Source of the DNA: Dimargaris cristalligena
Taxonomy: Eukaryota > Kickxellomycota > Dimargaritomycetes > Dimargaritales > Dimargaritaceae
Reading direction: 5' to 3'
Assembly (NCBI GenBank): GCA_027576995.1
Contig: JANBQC010000272.1
Location: 1-35,752, forward strand
DNA length: 35,752 nt
The notes under the pieces: model-generated
Told to the model about the DNA's origin: nothing
The model's input: the letters and a program-made list of their open reading frames with translations, nothing else
Database searches by the model: none
Part shown: piece after piece, positions 9,538-21,154 of the stretch
Layout of the letters: each line of letters begins with the position of its first letter
Numbering within the stretch: position 1 is the stretch's first letter
Made by a program: the position numbers and the translations under genes

Positions 9538-10205
9538 CGAACGATATGGCACTACCACACGCCTAGTCATTAGTGGGGGTATATTGATGCAGTCCCAACG
9601 CCTAGCCGTGGTTGCATATGGCCGTTTGGGTGATTGTTGATTGGCGTATTGCCTCAATAAGGTTCGATGACGAAAGGCTGGGAACTGCGGGGTTGTGCTT
9701 ACAGAGGCAGGGAGTAGTAAAAACACCCAACTCCCCCTCTCCCATTCCATCAGCCAACTGTACATTTAGTTCGGTGGATTAATAGACGCCGGCAGGATTC
9801 AGGGGAGCCGCTCACACACCCGTCACCGACTTAGTCAATCCCCTTGAGAGTCTAGTGGGCCGATAACGGTGGAGTGGAGTGTGGGGGGTTGTGGCGGTAT
9901 AGTCCGGCGGTGAGGGGAGAACGGCACTACGGCCGTTAATAAGGCGCGCTCCAATTAAGTTATTTTTAACACAGCAATAGGCCCACTGGTTAAAAGAATG
10001 GAGCCAAATCAGCCGAGGCCGTGTTCCCCACCCACACCTGCCTATCGTCTCCCAGCCCCACCCCTCCACTTTTAAGCCCCCCGCACCACTGGTCTCCACT
10101 CCCCCACTACTACTACTTAGCGCCCCATCCATCTGGCCTTCTTCGCTTTATTCTTTCTTTTTACCTCAGCCAGTTTGTTCCCTGCCATTCCCTACTATCG
10201 ACGCC
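9538..10205. promoter_or_regulatory. Upstream region and 5' leader of the Rab GDI gene
   Basis: CpG-bearing, gene-free sequence between the copia island and the GDI start. The last 180 bases are pyrimidine-rich (C/T runs at about 10045-10200), typical of a fungal leader. A 116-codon open frame at 9415-9765 (minus) straddles the compositional boundary and resembles nothing I know, so I do not call it. Confidence 0.35.
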
Positions 10206-11763
10206 ATGGTAAGCCCTCTTCCTCTCCCTCTACCTCCATCTGGCCATCTGCCCTGCTCTCCTTTACTCTGTTGGTTAGACTGTGAGGGGTTCGACGGGCC
10301 CGCAGTCCATCACTTACGCTCCGCCATCTGCCGGGTCCATCTACTCGTTCCTGGACTAACCCTGTAGTATCCGACCACTGTATGCACTATCGCTACCTTT
10401 AACCCAATACCAGGAAGAAAATTACGACGTTATCGTGTTGGGTACCGGTCTGACCGAATGTGTCCTCTCGGGTCTTCTCTCCGTGGAGGGCAAGAAGGTT
10501 CTCCATATTGATCGGAATGATTATTACGGCGGTGAAAGCGCCAGTCTGAACCTGACGCAGCTCTACCGTCGTTTCCGTTCGGGGGCCGATGCCCCTGAGT
10601 CTTTCGGCCGGGACCGGGACTATAACGTTGACTTAATCCCCAAATTCATGATGGCCAACGAAGAGCTGGTCCGTGTGCTTACCCATACTGATGTCACTCG
10701 CTACTTGGAATTCAAGCAGATTGATGGCTCGTTCGTTTACCGTGATGGCCGTATCTCCAAAGTGCCCGCCAACGAAATGGAGGCGGTGACCAGCCCGCTG
10801 ATCGGCCTCTTCGAGAAACGCCGCCTCAAGAAATTCCTGGAATTTATCCAGAACTGGAAGGATGACGACGCCTCCACCCACAATGGCGTCGACCTGGACC
10901 GCATGCAAATGATTGAAGTGTTCAAGAAATTCGGCTTGGAAACCGGTACTCAGGACTTCTTGGGCCACGCCATGGCTCTGTACACCGACGACGAGTTTCT
11001 CCACCGTCCCGCACGCGAAACGTACGACCGCCTGATTCTTTACGTCTCGTCCGTGGCTCGCTACGGCAAGAGCCCTTACATCTACCCGCTCTACGGTTTG
11101 GGCGAGTTGCCCCAGGGGTTCGCTCGTCTCAGTGCCATCTACGGTGGTACCTATATGCTGGATAAACCCGTCTCCGAAATTCTGTACGACGACGAGGGCA
11201 AATTCAAGGGTATTCGTAGCGGCGACGAGAAGGCCTACGCCAAGCAGGTCATCGGTGACCCGTCCTACTTCCCCGGGAAGGTCAAGACGGTGGGCCGCGT
11301 GGTCCGTGCCATTTGCTTGCTCCAGCACCCCATCCCTAACACGGGTGACATCAACTCGGTGCAGCTGATTATCCCCCAGAAGCAGGTTAACCGCAAGAAC
11401 GATATTTACATTGCCTGCGTGTCGGCATCCCACAACGTCTGTGCCAAGGACTACTATTTGGCCATTGTGTCCACCATTGTCGAAACCGAGATTCCCGAGA
11501 AGGAAATCCTCCCGGGTCTCCAGCTGCTGGGTCCCATTACCGAGAAGTTCGTGTCCGTATCCGATATCAACGTGCCCCTGGAAGACGGCACCAAGGACCA
11601 GGTCTTCATTTCCAAGTCTTATGACGCGAGCTCCCATTTCGTGTCCATTATGGAGGACATTCGTGACATTTACAAGCGCGTGACCGGTGACGAACTGGTA
11701 CTCAAGCGCCGTCCTCGCCAGGAGGAGGAGCAAGCCAGCATGGCCGCCGGCCAGGTCTCGTAA
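10206..11763 (+). CDS. GDI1: Rab GDP-dissociation inhibitor (Rab GDI), two exons, first exon is only the ATG
   Basis: Rab GDI extracts prenylated GDP-bound Rab GTPases from membranes and recycles them through the cytosol, and is essential for vesicle traffic. Exon 1 is 10206-10208, just ATG; the intron is 10209-10413 (205 nt, GTAAGC...CCAG) and exon 2 is 10414-11763. The joined protein starts [20 protein letters not shown] and has 450 residues, against 451 for yeast Gdi1. Family motifs visible: the FAD-fold-like [41 protein letters not shown], the Rab-binding-platform [20 protein letters not shown], and the C-terminal YDASSHF region. No other start fits: the exon-2 frame has no upstream ATG, and the family needs M-x-E-x-YDVI. 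The C-terminal tail ([18 protein letters not shown]) is variable as in other GDIs. The gene points away from the repeat block; the next gene is 1.5 kb downstream. Confidence 0.96.
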
Positions 11764-13262
11764 TCACCTGTTCCCTCCTCCCTTTGCTCGAATGGTTATT
11801 CGCACCACTTAACTTCGACTGAGTTTTGTTTCTACTACTAGATCACCGATTGCATCCGTGTGCCCGATCTTGCTTTTAGTCCATATTGCAATAAGTACTC
11901 TCCCGCTCCCGCTTTGCCTCCGATTGAAAGGATTGGTAGGTCGATACTCCCCGATGATATGATTCTTAAGCCTGCCCTACCTTTGGGTCCCTGTCTGGTG
12001 GGATATTACACCTGCTTGCCTGTTTGAGAGCGATAACCAATGGGGCCTTGGTCGACTCGAGCAGTCGTTGGGGGGGGAGGTACACAAGAGATTTACTGCC
12101 TGTGCTTCGTTTATTTTTACCATATTTGTGATATGCAGGGTCTCTTCAACCCTTAGCTTTGTATTCCCTTTTTCCTGGCTCACTTCTATATCAACTTAGC
12201 TTGGCTTATTTTACTTTTTACTTGGAGAACTGTGGCCCATTTGTCCATTGATCTTCTCTATTTTTCATGCACATTCATTACTAAATTGTGGGGTAATTTC
12301 CGCCAACCTTGTTTTATTTTCAACGGATGGCGTTTCATCCATTTGAGGGGTGGGGTTCTCGGTGGTTTGGTGCAGAATGATGGTCGCTGGTTTGGTGTTT
12401 AGGGAATTGGGCCAGCTGCTCATACGTGTGTGGGGTGTTTTTTTAACTGGTGTCATGAGAAGGGGAGGCAAGGCCCTTGGCAACTGGCGTGGGCTTGGGT
12501 GATAGTCAATTGGGGATTAGTCCAGGTGCCCTCTCTGTAACAAACATAGCCGTGCGATCAACATGGATTGAATATGGCGCGCCCTGTTAATACATCCGGG
12601 CGGTGGTCCTTTAGTTACGAAAAGCCTAGCCTTACTTAGCATTTCTTGTTTATTTGACGAAGTAGACGCTGGCTGGCTTATCTAAGGAACTCCCCCCTCC
12701 CCCTCACTCCTAATAGTATAGTATGTTGGGAAGCATCAACCAGTCCAGGGGTGTCACGTGCCTGGTAGGCAATTCGGGGCTTTATTTGGCCAGATTTCCA
12801 ATTCCGCTCATTCAAATCAAAACATGGCTAGGGAGATGCTCCTCCTCCTGTGGCTCCTTCGCCCTCCGCCCTTCATTGGCAACCTTAAATGCGTGGATTC
12901 CGGCTGATACAATGGGCTAGGGCGCGGCAGTGGAACTAGGCCTTTTTTATCCCTTTTAGCCCCCTTTGTTCCCCCGCCTGGTTTGTTTACTCTCTGGCCG
13001 CCAATGCCTTTAATTTACTCATAGTCACATTCCTCACTTCCTCGCTGTTCTATGCATTCCCGCCCTATACCTCCCATCTACCAGCCTTTTCTTTACTGTC
13101 TGGGGTACCCGCCTGCACTGTAGCCCTACCGTTCCTAACCATCGGTCTTTTGACCTCTTCCATTCATCATCTTAGACTGCTTCCGCTCTAGTTGCAAGTC
13201 CCCTATTTTCTGGCCAGTCCCATCTCCTTGGTCGTGCCTTCCTGGCCCATATCGCCCATCGA
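11764..13262. other. Intergenic region between GDI and MPS1
   Basis: No frame here resembles a protein I know. The first part is the GDI 3' untranslated region, and the part after about 12960 is pyrimidine-rich leader or promoter of the MPS1 gene. The region is CpG-bearing and contains no visible transposon motif or tRNA. Its 1.5 kb length is long relative to the gaps between the genes to the right. Confidence 0.4.
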
Positions 13263-16029
13263 ATGGCTGATCTATCCTTCAATACTCCAGCCGCCCGGAG
13301 GCCCTCCCTATCCACCGATACTCGCGCCACCGCTTCAAAGTCCGCCCGTTGGAAGCGGGGCCGGATTGGCCTTGGCCCCCCCGTACGCTCTCTGCCATCG
13401 GGCGACACCACTGAATCCAATCTGGAGGAGGTCGACGAGGCCCTCAGCTTCGCCAAACCCGAGTCCGACGGCCTCAGTGGTGTCCAGCGGGACGATACCT
13501 GTAACCCCGATCCCGACTATCCTGCCGTACGCAGTACCAACCTCTCCCCTGTGCGGAGTCTCCGCCAACAGCTCAACCAAGTGTCCGTACAAACCGTCCC
13601 TTGGTCCACCGAATCAACTTCCCTTCCGGAAAATCCCCCAGCTCTTTCCCCACCACTAGGCCCTCCCGATATACCCGTGCCTCCCGTAAGACCCTCATTC
13701 CGGGAGTCTACGTTAACCCACCTTGCGCCGAGTGACCCCTCGTTCGATTCCGTCCCGACCTCGCAGCGCCAGGTATCGTTCCAGGAACACGAGGCCTCTC
13801 CAACGGGATTGACCGCCACCCGTTCCTCCAGCCTCTCACCCGACCCTACCACCGTCAGCCGGCCTATTTCACGGGGCTCCCACTCAGCGGGAATCACTCC
13901 CGTTGCTGGGCGCCCGCCAATTTCATTATCGTTCTCTGCTACTACTACCACGACACCCAAGTCACTGGGGGCCGATTCACCACCCCCATTACCCACCGTC
14001 TACCGCTCTGACCTGCTGCACAGCCCCTTGGAGAAAGCCCCGTCACCCACTCGTTTAAATCATCCGATTGGACTTAATCAGGCTAAGCGGCTCTCCCAAT
14101 CCTCCTATCCATCGCCCCCCAATCCTACTCACATTGCCCACGCTATTTCCCCTGAGATACCCACCATTTCCCGTCCAACATCGTCCTCAGGCCAGTCTGT
14201 GCCTGGCCCGGTCCCCACCGTCGCCCCTGCGAACGGTTCTGGCTCTTCCCTTCCACTTACCCTCCCCTCTGACCGCAAGTATTTGTTTATGAACGGCCGG
14301 CCCTACACACGCCTGGGCATTATCGGGCGTGGCGGTAGCAGCAAGGTGTACAAGGTCATGAGCCAAGATAACAAGCTTCTCGCGGTAAAGAAAGTGGCCC
14401 TCGCCAAAGCCGACCCCGTCACTATCAAAGGCTACATCAACGAGATCGACCTGCTGAAGCGTTTGGCCCATTCTGAATACATTATCCGTCTCATCGACTC
14501 CGAGGTTAACTTTGAGCGGGGGTTTATACTCATTGTAAGTTGATTTCTGACCATGTTTCTGACTCACCGTATTGAATTAAGAGGAATTGATCCCTACCTT
14601 ACCATCCCATTCTATTCTATTCCGCTTGGTCTAATCCACGTCTTATTTTTGCCCCAAAATCATCGATCCGAATTTAATCTCTACGCCTTCGCCTCACCAG
14701 GGCCTCGAATGCGGTGAAATCGATCTGGCCCACATTCTCCAAAAGCACCAAGATAAGCCGCTCAACATGAATTTTGTCCGTATGTACTGGGAACAAATGC
14801 TAGAGGCTGTCCACGCCATCCACGAGCAGAAAATCGTGCATTCTGATCTTAAACCCGCCAATTTCCTTCTCGTTGCTGGTACCCTCAAACTGATCGACTT
14901 CGGTATCGCCAAGGCTATTGCAAACGATACCACCAATATTCATAGGGAGCACCAGGTAAGTGTTCTGGGGCTATTTTACTACCGTTTTCAAATACCACCT
15001 CCTTCTCTATATTGCGTGGACAATGCTAACCGTCACTCGGGGTTGACCTAGTTGATATCAATGGTCTTGTTTTGGGCAATCCATGTCTCGCTATGTTATG
15101 CCCCTATACTTCGATATTCCATGTGCACCCCACTGACTCCAACAGCCCTAACTCTCCTTTTATTTATTTTCTTTGGTGTACCTTGTTTTCCTCCATTAGA
15201 TTGGCACTGTGAATTACATGTCACCGGAGGCTATTGAAGACACCAACGGTGCTGGTCCTGGAGCCCGACGGTGTATGAAGGTAGGCTTGTGTTGATGTGC
15301 CACGGTTTCGGAGACTTTTCTTAGCCCGATTAAACGATATGATTGTAAGGCCGGCCCTGAGGAACTCTTTGCCGACCCTCCCCGCTGATTCCCGGCCTGA
15401 TGATTTGGCCGATTGAATACTGTATAACTAATCGATTTTTACCGACTTCCCATCTCGTTGCATGCACTTGATCATAAAACTACCCTTAGCTTGGGCGACC
15501 TAGTGATGTCTGGTCTCTTGGCTGCATCCTCTACCAAATGGTTTATGGGCGCACCCCATTTGCCCATCTCAAGAATATCTACACCAAGCTTCGTGCCATC
15601 CCAGATCCCAACACCCCCATAAATTTCCCGGATTCAATGAGCATTCGTGTAGAGGTCCCCGACTTAGAGAGTGACCTCTCCGATCTGGGTGAAAGCTATG
15701 CCACCGTGCCCTTTACGATTCCAGGTGACCTGATGACCGTAATGAAGAATTGCCTCCAGCGGGATAGTCGGGCTCGCATGACGATACCAGAGTTGCTCCA
15801 ACATCCCTTTCTGCGACAAGACTCCCACCTATCCATTCTCCAACAGGAGCTGCTGACCCAGCCCCCATTGAACATCGACAACCTTAAATATATAGTCAAG
15901 CACGTTCTCCACATTGTCACCACCCATCCCGAAATGGTTGAGCGTAACGGCGGCGCACGGGACCGCGACATCGATCGCATCACAAGCGTCCTATGGCGGA
16001 CATTTGAGAAATACGGACCAAATCACTAA
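13263..16029 (+). CDS. MPS1: Mps1/TTK-type spindle-checkpoint dual-specificity kinase, four exons
   Basis: Mps1 phosphorylates kinetochore proteins to start mitotic checkpoint signalling, and in fungi also acts in spindle-pole duplication. Exons: 13263-14534, 14701-14955, 15200-15280, 15490-16029; all junctions are phase 0. Predicted product 715 residues. Residues 1 to about 335 are a Ser/Pro/Thr-rich, probably disordered region. The kinase domain then runs to the end: P-loop [19 protein letters not shown] (ATP-binding Lys), catalytic [20 protein letters not shown], and activation segment [22 protein letters not shown]. The [11 protein letters not shown]...[10 protein letters not shown]...DTTNIHRE...VNYMSPEA series is specific to the Mps1/Mph1/TTK family. 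Exon 2 enters with GLECGEIDL where relatives have MEYGxIDL, giving one apparent extra residue at the exon 1/2 join, so that acceptor could be slightly different. Exon 3 contributes only 27 codons. The start has ATG in a good context and no competitor upstream in frame. Confidence 0.93.
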
Positions 16030-17139
16030 TGTAATTTCTGGCCCCTTGTGCCCGGGTTATTCGGCCAGGACGCGTAGTGGCACTAAAGACCCTTTCCTTA
16101 TTACTCCTTCTCTCTACCCCCATTACCATTGTTATATTTATACCCCCTACTTCCTCTTCCTCTCTCTATATTTCATATTTTTTCCTTCCATTGCCCCGTG
16201 ACCTATGCACCCATCCCATGTAGTATCGACGAGACTCGCTCCTTGTGGATCTTAGCCGGATCCCCCCACCCACTTGGAGTGACTGTATTTTACATAAAAG
16301 TTCAATATCCCTTTAGATATCCCCGTGTCTTTTACCCTGGTATGCGGGGTTCCCACAGCGAATGGAATGGGCACCCGGGCTATTCGTGGTTATTATCGGC
16401 CACGCGTTAAATGTATGGCAGGGGTATGTAAAGGTTTTGATGGTACTGTAAACCACTATTTAAACGTATAGATGGTAGTAAACAGAACGGCGTAGAAGAT
16501 AAGATGATATCAGATATACTTGATATAATGCCAATCGCCAAAGTAATCATACGGGTTTACCTGGGTTATAATTGGGTCGTTAGAAATTGAGTATGTAGCC
16601 AATAAACATTACTGGGGGGTGTGTTTAAATTCCCTTTAAAGTCCTTTGCAGCCCTGTCATTTGGTTACTGACTGTTAAGTGGTATACTGGGGTGCTGAGC
16701 TACACCATTTCCTGGGGGAAGTTTACGCACTTACGCCAAAAGTGTAGTATTCTCCAATGTAAGGCGGGGTTTCTGGTCACAGGAGGGCCCGAGAGGTGAT
16801 GGATTTAACTCTTCAGGCCCTCCTCAAGGCTGTTCCTTTTCAAAAAGACACCACTACTTTTCCTTACTATAACAGAGGAGGAGCTCTTTGGTTGGCGCCA
16901 CACTTTATCTGATGGGAGATAACCACCCAACACTCCATCTTATTCGCCGGAATATGCGCAGAGGTGCGTTCCCTTTCTCCTGGGTTTCACAAAGCCAAGG
17001 TGAACTAAATTTAGTTGGCTGTGCCCTCTCTCCTCCCTATTGCAACCCTCTTGTTCGGTTGCATTTGTTCATTTCCCTATTTGGTCGGCTAATATCTCCT
17101 TGCCCCGGTTTTATTCTCGGCCCATTCGTCGGTACTGCA
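16030..17139. other. Intergenic region between MPS1 and TAH18
   Basis: Contains the MPS1 3' untranslated region and the TAH18 promoter. An AATAAA at 16601-16606 (plus) is about 570 nt past the MPS1 stop. An open extension in frame with TAH18 exon 1 reaches back to about 16888 and includes an ATG near 16912, but its translation has no similarity to the family N-terminus. Confidence 0.4.
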
Positions 17140-20100
17140 ATGCACGAATCTATCCTTATTCTCTATGGTTCCCAGACTGGATGTGCGGAAGACGTTGCTC
17201 TACGGATCGGACGAGAGGCCCGTCGCCGTCATTTCCGTCCCGAAATCATGGCCCTGGATTCCCTCGAGCGGGTAAGCACCTGTTTAACATTGCCTTACCT
17301 ATAGGGCCGACTCAAGGCATTTCAGTTGGACTCGTTCAGGCCCATAGCCTAACCCACCCTGTCGCTCCTATCTAATACAGCTATACTGTTCCTTTTGGTG
17401 CAAATCGGGGACACTCTCAACCCTCTATTTTCTCTTATATTCCTGTGGACGTTGGGACCTCGGCTCTTGTAGACCCGACTACCACACATCCGTTTGGCGA
17501 TTTTCGTATGTTCAACGACCGGACAAGGCGAAGAGCCCGACAATATGAAGGTATGTACCATGCAAAATCCTATCCATTGAACTTTTGTCCCAGTTAATGC
17601 AGCGGTTTATTTAATGCTTGTGTTCCACTTGGGGCTTGCGACTAGCCCAACGACCCCCCTGATGGCTGCTTAAATTCACCGCCCCTCGTAATGATCGCCG
17701 TTCCCTTCCCACTCCTGCATCTCCACCAACCTGCCCCCCTCCCCTGGAATCCCTATCCATTGGACAGTCATTCTGGAAATTCTTGCTTCGCAAATCCCAT
17801 TCAAGCAGTGCCCTCCAAAACCTCCAGTTCACCATCTTTGGCCTAGGCGACTCCTCGTATTCCAAATTCAATTTCCCGGGACGTAAATTATACCGCCGGC
17901 TGCTCCAGCTTGGGGCCAATTGCATCTATCCCCGCGGCGAAGGAGACGACCAGCACTACCTTGGACTAGACGGCACCCTGGACCCATGGCTCGGGGGCCT
18001 GTGGGAGACCATGCTCACCCTGTACCCTTTATCGCCGGACCAGGAGATTATTCCGGACACTGCACGGCCAGAGTCTACTTACACTGTTGAGCCGAAACCT
18101 ACCTCGAGTACACCCCCTTCGGCCGTCACTCCGCCACTGTCGGTCGTGGAGCCTCCGGGAACTGTTCGGATGCGACTGGTTCGCAATGAGCGCATCTCCA
18201 CCCCCGATCATTTTCAGGATATCCGGCATGTCGAGTTTTCCCGAGACCCCACCGATGCACGTCCGTTAAGCTTCAGCCCCGGCAGTGTGGCCTCACTACT
18301 ACCGCAGAACCTCCCCGACGAAGTGTCCGATTTTCTAGATCATATGCAATGGGGCGACCAGGCGGATACACCCTTGGTTATCCGGCCCCGGGAGCATTGG
18401 GTCCATCTGCCCCATGTACTTCGGGGAACTGTTACGCTTCGGAGCCTATTTGAAACCCATTTCGATATTTACAGCGTACCTCGTCGCTCATTCTTCGAAA
18501 TGCTCTCTTATTTCACGTCCGATGAAATGGAAACCGAAAAGTTGCGTGAATTCTGCTCCGCCGAGGGCCAGGTAAGTCGTCCATTGTTGTCAGTTTGCCC
18601 CGCCGTATTATTATACCCTGGAAGACATTGGGATTTTACCCAACGCCAAACTTTACACGATAGCACGGCATGCCCTACTAATGCCCACACTGCGAAAATG
18701 CCGATTTTGCCTATTTATTCATGCATATATCTTTAGGACGACCTGTATGCCTACAGCCACCGTGTGCGTCGAACAATTGTTGAAGTTTTGAAGGACTTCC
18801 GTTCATATGCCATTCCTCTGGACTATATATTTGATATTTTCCCTGACATCCGGGCCCGGTCGTATTCCATTTCGTCCTGTTTGATGGTATGTGTTTATTG
18901 ATTTATCATAATGCCTCGTTCACTTTGATTATCCATGTGCCGCTTCTCCTCCCCACCCTGCGAGGTTTTATTGACATTTTACTCATTGAATTACCTACTG
19001 TCTATTGCCCGTCGTTTCTTCGATTACATACAGCAATATCCCGACCAAGTACATTTAACCGTGGCTATTGTCAATTACCGAACACGTATGAGTACCCCGC
19101 GCCATGGGGTGTGTTCCAAATGGCTAGTGACTCTCTCTCCTGAAGGTAATGCTCGATAATTTATTTATAACCCTACTCGGTACATGTTGGTATTTTTTTT
19201 TAGCTAATGGCATATATCCAACTATAGAGTATATCTGGCCGTATATTATGGAAATTGGGTGGTAAAGAAATTGGTATCGCCACTAGATTACACACCTTGG
19301 CATGAAATAGCCTCCCCATTGTTCTCTTCTAAATGTGGTGCATAACGTTAACGATGTAAAATCGCTGTTACTTTATATACCCCCCAGATGATGTGGTTTT
19401 GCCTGTTACAATTAAACCGGGCACAATGAACATGCCATCCGACCCCACCACCCCTCTGATAATGATCGGACCTGGTAAGTCACTGCCCCTTAGTTCATCC
19501 AATTTATATCTGTATAATCGATTCGCACAGGTATCTTGTCTGGCTATCCAAGCAAGCTTCCTTGCGTGTAAATTGAATACCCAATTTATATTATACCATA
19601 ATTATCTAGTGGCATTGTATTGATGTTTATTTTTGCGGTATTATTTGGCATTATGGCGGGAACGGGGTTAACTATTCCAGGGACTGGGGTTGCCCCTATG
19701 CGGTCGTTTATTCAGGCGCGTATTGCTCAGGGAGCTGCAGGTAAGTCTCTAGCCCTATCCATTGGTTTGCCTTGTAATACCTATACACACCAGATATTCC
19801 GGGCGTGTCTGTATTTATATCTATATTCATGGACCCCGCAATTGTTCTAATGATACTCAAGGCTTACTATGCCTTGGTATATTTCTTTATTATTACCCAA
19901 AGACAATATTCTGATTTTTGGTTGTCGCCACGCTCAAAAGGACTTCATTTACGGGGATGAATGGACCACCATGGTCAATAAAGGGCAACTCAAGCTCTTC
20001 ACGGCATTCTCCCGCGATCAAGATGTAAGTGAAATGCCGTCCAACCCGTTTCCCTCGGCTGAGTACCGTATTGCCTGATGCGGCCAATTAGTGATGGGCT

Positions 20101-20498
20101 GTATTTTATACGAGTGTTGCTGGTCTCTCTTGATCGTTAAATAGATATCTGGCGGTTGAACTGACGAATGCATCTCCGCTATTCCATAATTTACCACCAT
20201 ATGTCATTTACTTTATGGGGCCTCTGTCCTGCAATTGAATATAATGGCTTCCGTGGGGCAGCGCAAGATATACGTGCAACATCTGATCCGGGACGCGGCC
20301 AAGACCTTGTGGCCCCTGCTCAATGACCGCAAGGCCGTGGTACTCGTGTCAGGCAATGCTAATCGCATGCCGGAAGATGTCAAGGCGGCGTTTGTGGAAT
20401 TAGTTGAACAGATTGGCGGATACTCCAAGGAAGGGGCCCTTAATTATATCCGGTTAATGGAAAAGACGCACCGGTACCAGGAGGAATGCTGGTACTGA
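17140..20498 (+). CDS. TAH18: Tah18/NDOR1-type NADPH-dependent diflavin oxidoreductase, nine exons
   Basis: Passes electrons from NADPH via FAD and FMN to the Fe-S protein Dre2/CIAPIN1 at the start of cytosolic iron-sulfur cluster assembly. Exons: 17140-17271, 17473-17550, 17768-18571, 18737-18886, 19034-19145, 19388-19474, 19681-19740, 19903-20024, 20262-20498. They join in frame to 593 residues (human NDOR1 is 597). Flavodoxin domain: LYGSQTGCAEDVALRI (residues 9-24), VCSTTGQGEEPDNMK, FGLGDSSYSKFNF and GDDQH. FAD-binding domain: RSYSISS in exon 4 and GVCSKWLVTL in exon 5. NADP domain: GPG/TGVAPMRSF across exons 6-7, FGCRHAQKDFIYGDEW in exon 8, and VSGNANRMP in exon 9. The C-terminus ends in aromatics CWY, like the stacking residue of this reductase family. 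The start at 17140 puts the P-loop where relatives have it. The densely split architecture contrasts with the intronless neighbours. Exon 2 (26 codons) and exon 7 (20 codons) are short but aligned without gaps to the family. Confidence 0.94.
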
Positions 20499-21154
20499 GC
20501 AGACGGGCATCGGCTATGCCTGCATGATAAGGCCAGTTTGATGAGGTTTGCTGGTTTGCTCTATTATATTTTAGCTACTCATGTTTTGCAAAACCCAAGT
20601 GCTTCTCCCGTCTTTTAGTGCAGTGGCTGATTTATTGACCCATCGTTGAGTATTTTACCTATTTATAGTACTATTAGAATAAACGAAATTGGGGACCATA
20701 TTTCCTGATAGTAGTCCCGTATCCGAATTAATGGAGAAAGGGCAGGCTCGAGTGCAGCGCTTATCACCCAAAGTAAAGCTCACCGAAGCCACTCCTATAT
20801 GGAAACGGGTGGAACTCGACCAGGGCGGCTGTGCCAATAGAAATTGGCCACACAGCCCTGTCTGTACTCTCCCTCCATCACTGATCACACCCCTAGGCCC
20901 AACCAACAGCCTCCACGCCCCGACTAGAGACGGGCAATTGTAGACCAGACTAATAAAGCTGGGCCCCTGTTTTCATGGCTGTATTCGCCTACATTCGGTT
21001 CTATCCCTCCGATGCTGCTTTTAAACCCTGGCTGGCCTATTAGCAACTTCGTGTCTATCCTCTTGGTTTAAACCCGTCTGTTCCACCAATATTCCCCACC
21101 ATTCTATCTTATTTTTATCATCACCTTTCTTAACGTTGATCCCCCACCGCCATA
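20499..21154. other. Intergenic region between TAH18 and SIL1
   Basis: Holds the TAH18 3' untranslated region (poly(A) hexamer at 20678) and the SIL1 promoter/leader, which becomes T/C-rich just before the SIL1 ATG. Short open frames here (for example 20689-20943) show no family resemblance. Confidence 0.4.
20678..20683 (+). terminator. Putative poly(A) signal of TAH18
   Basis: AATAAA 180 nt after the TAH18 stop codon. It is the only canonical hexamer in this 3' flank. Confidence 0.5.

Noticed and set aside
10633..11733. 366-codon minus-strand open frame
   Set aside because: Antisense shadow of the GDI coding exon, caused by the same codon-bias effect.
12723..12920. 65-codon frame between GDI and MPS1
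   Set aside because: Short, without any recognisable domain; expected by chance in this length of sequence.
16888..17139. N-terminal extension of TAH18
   Set aside because: The frame is open and has an ATG near 16912, but the encoded residues do not match any diflavin reductase and the known start position fits the ATG at 17140.
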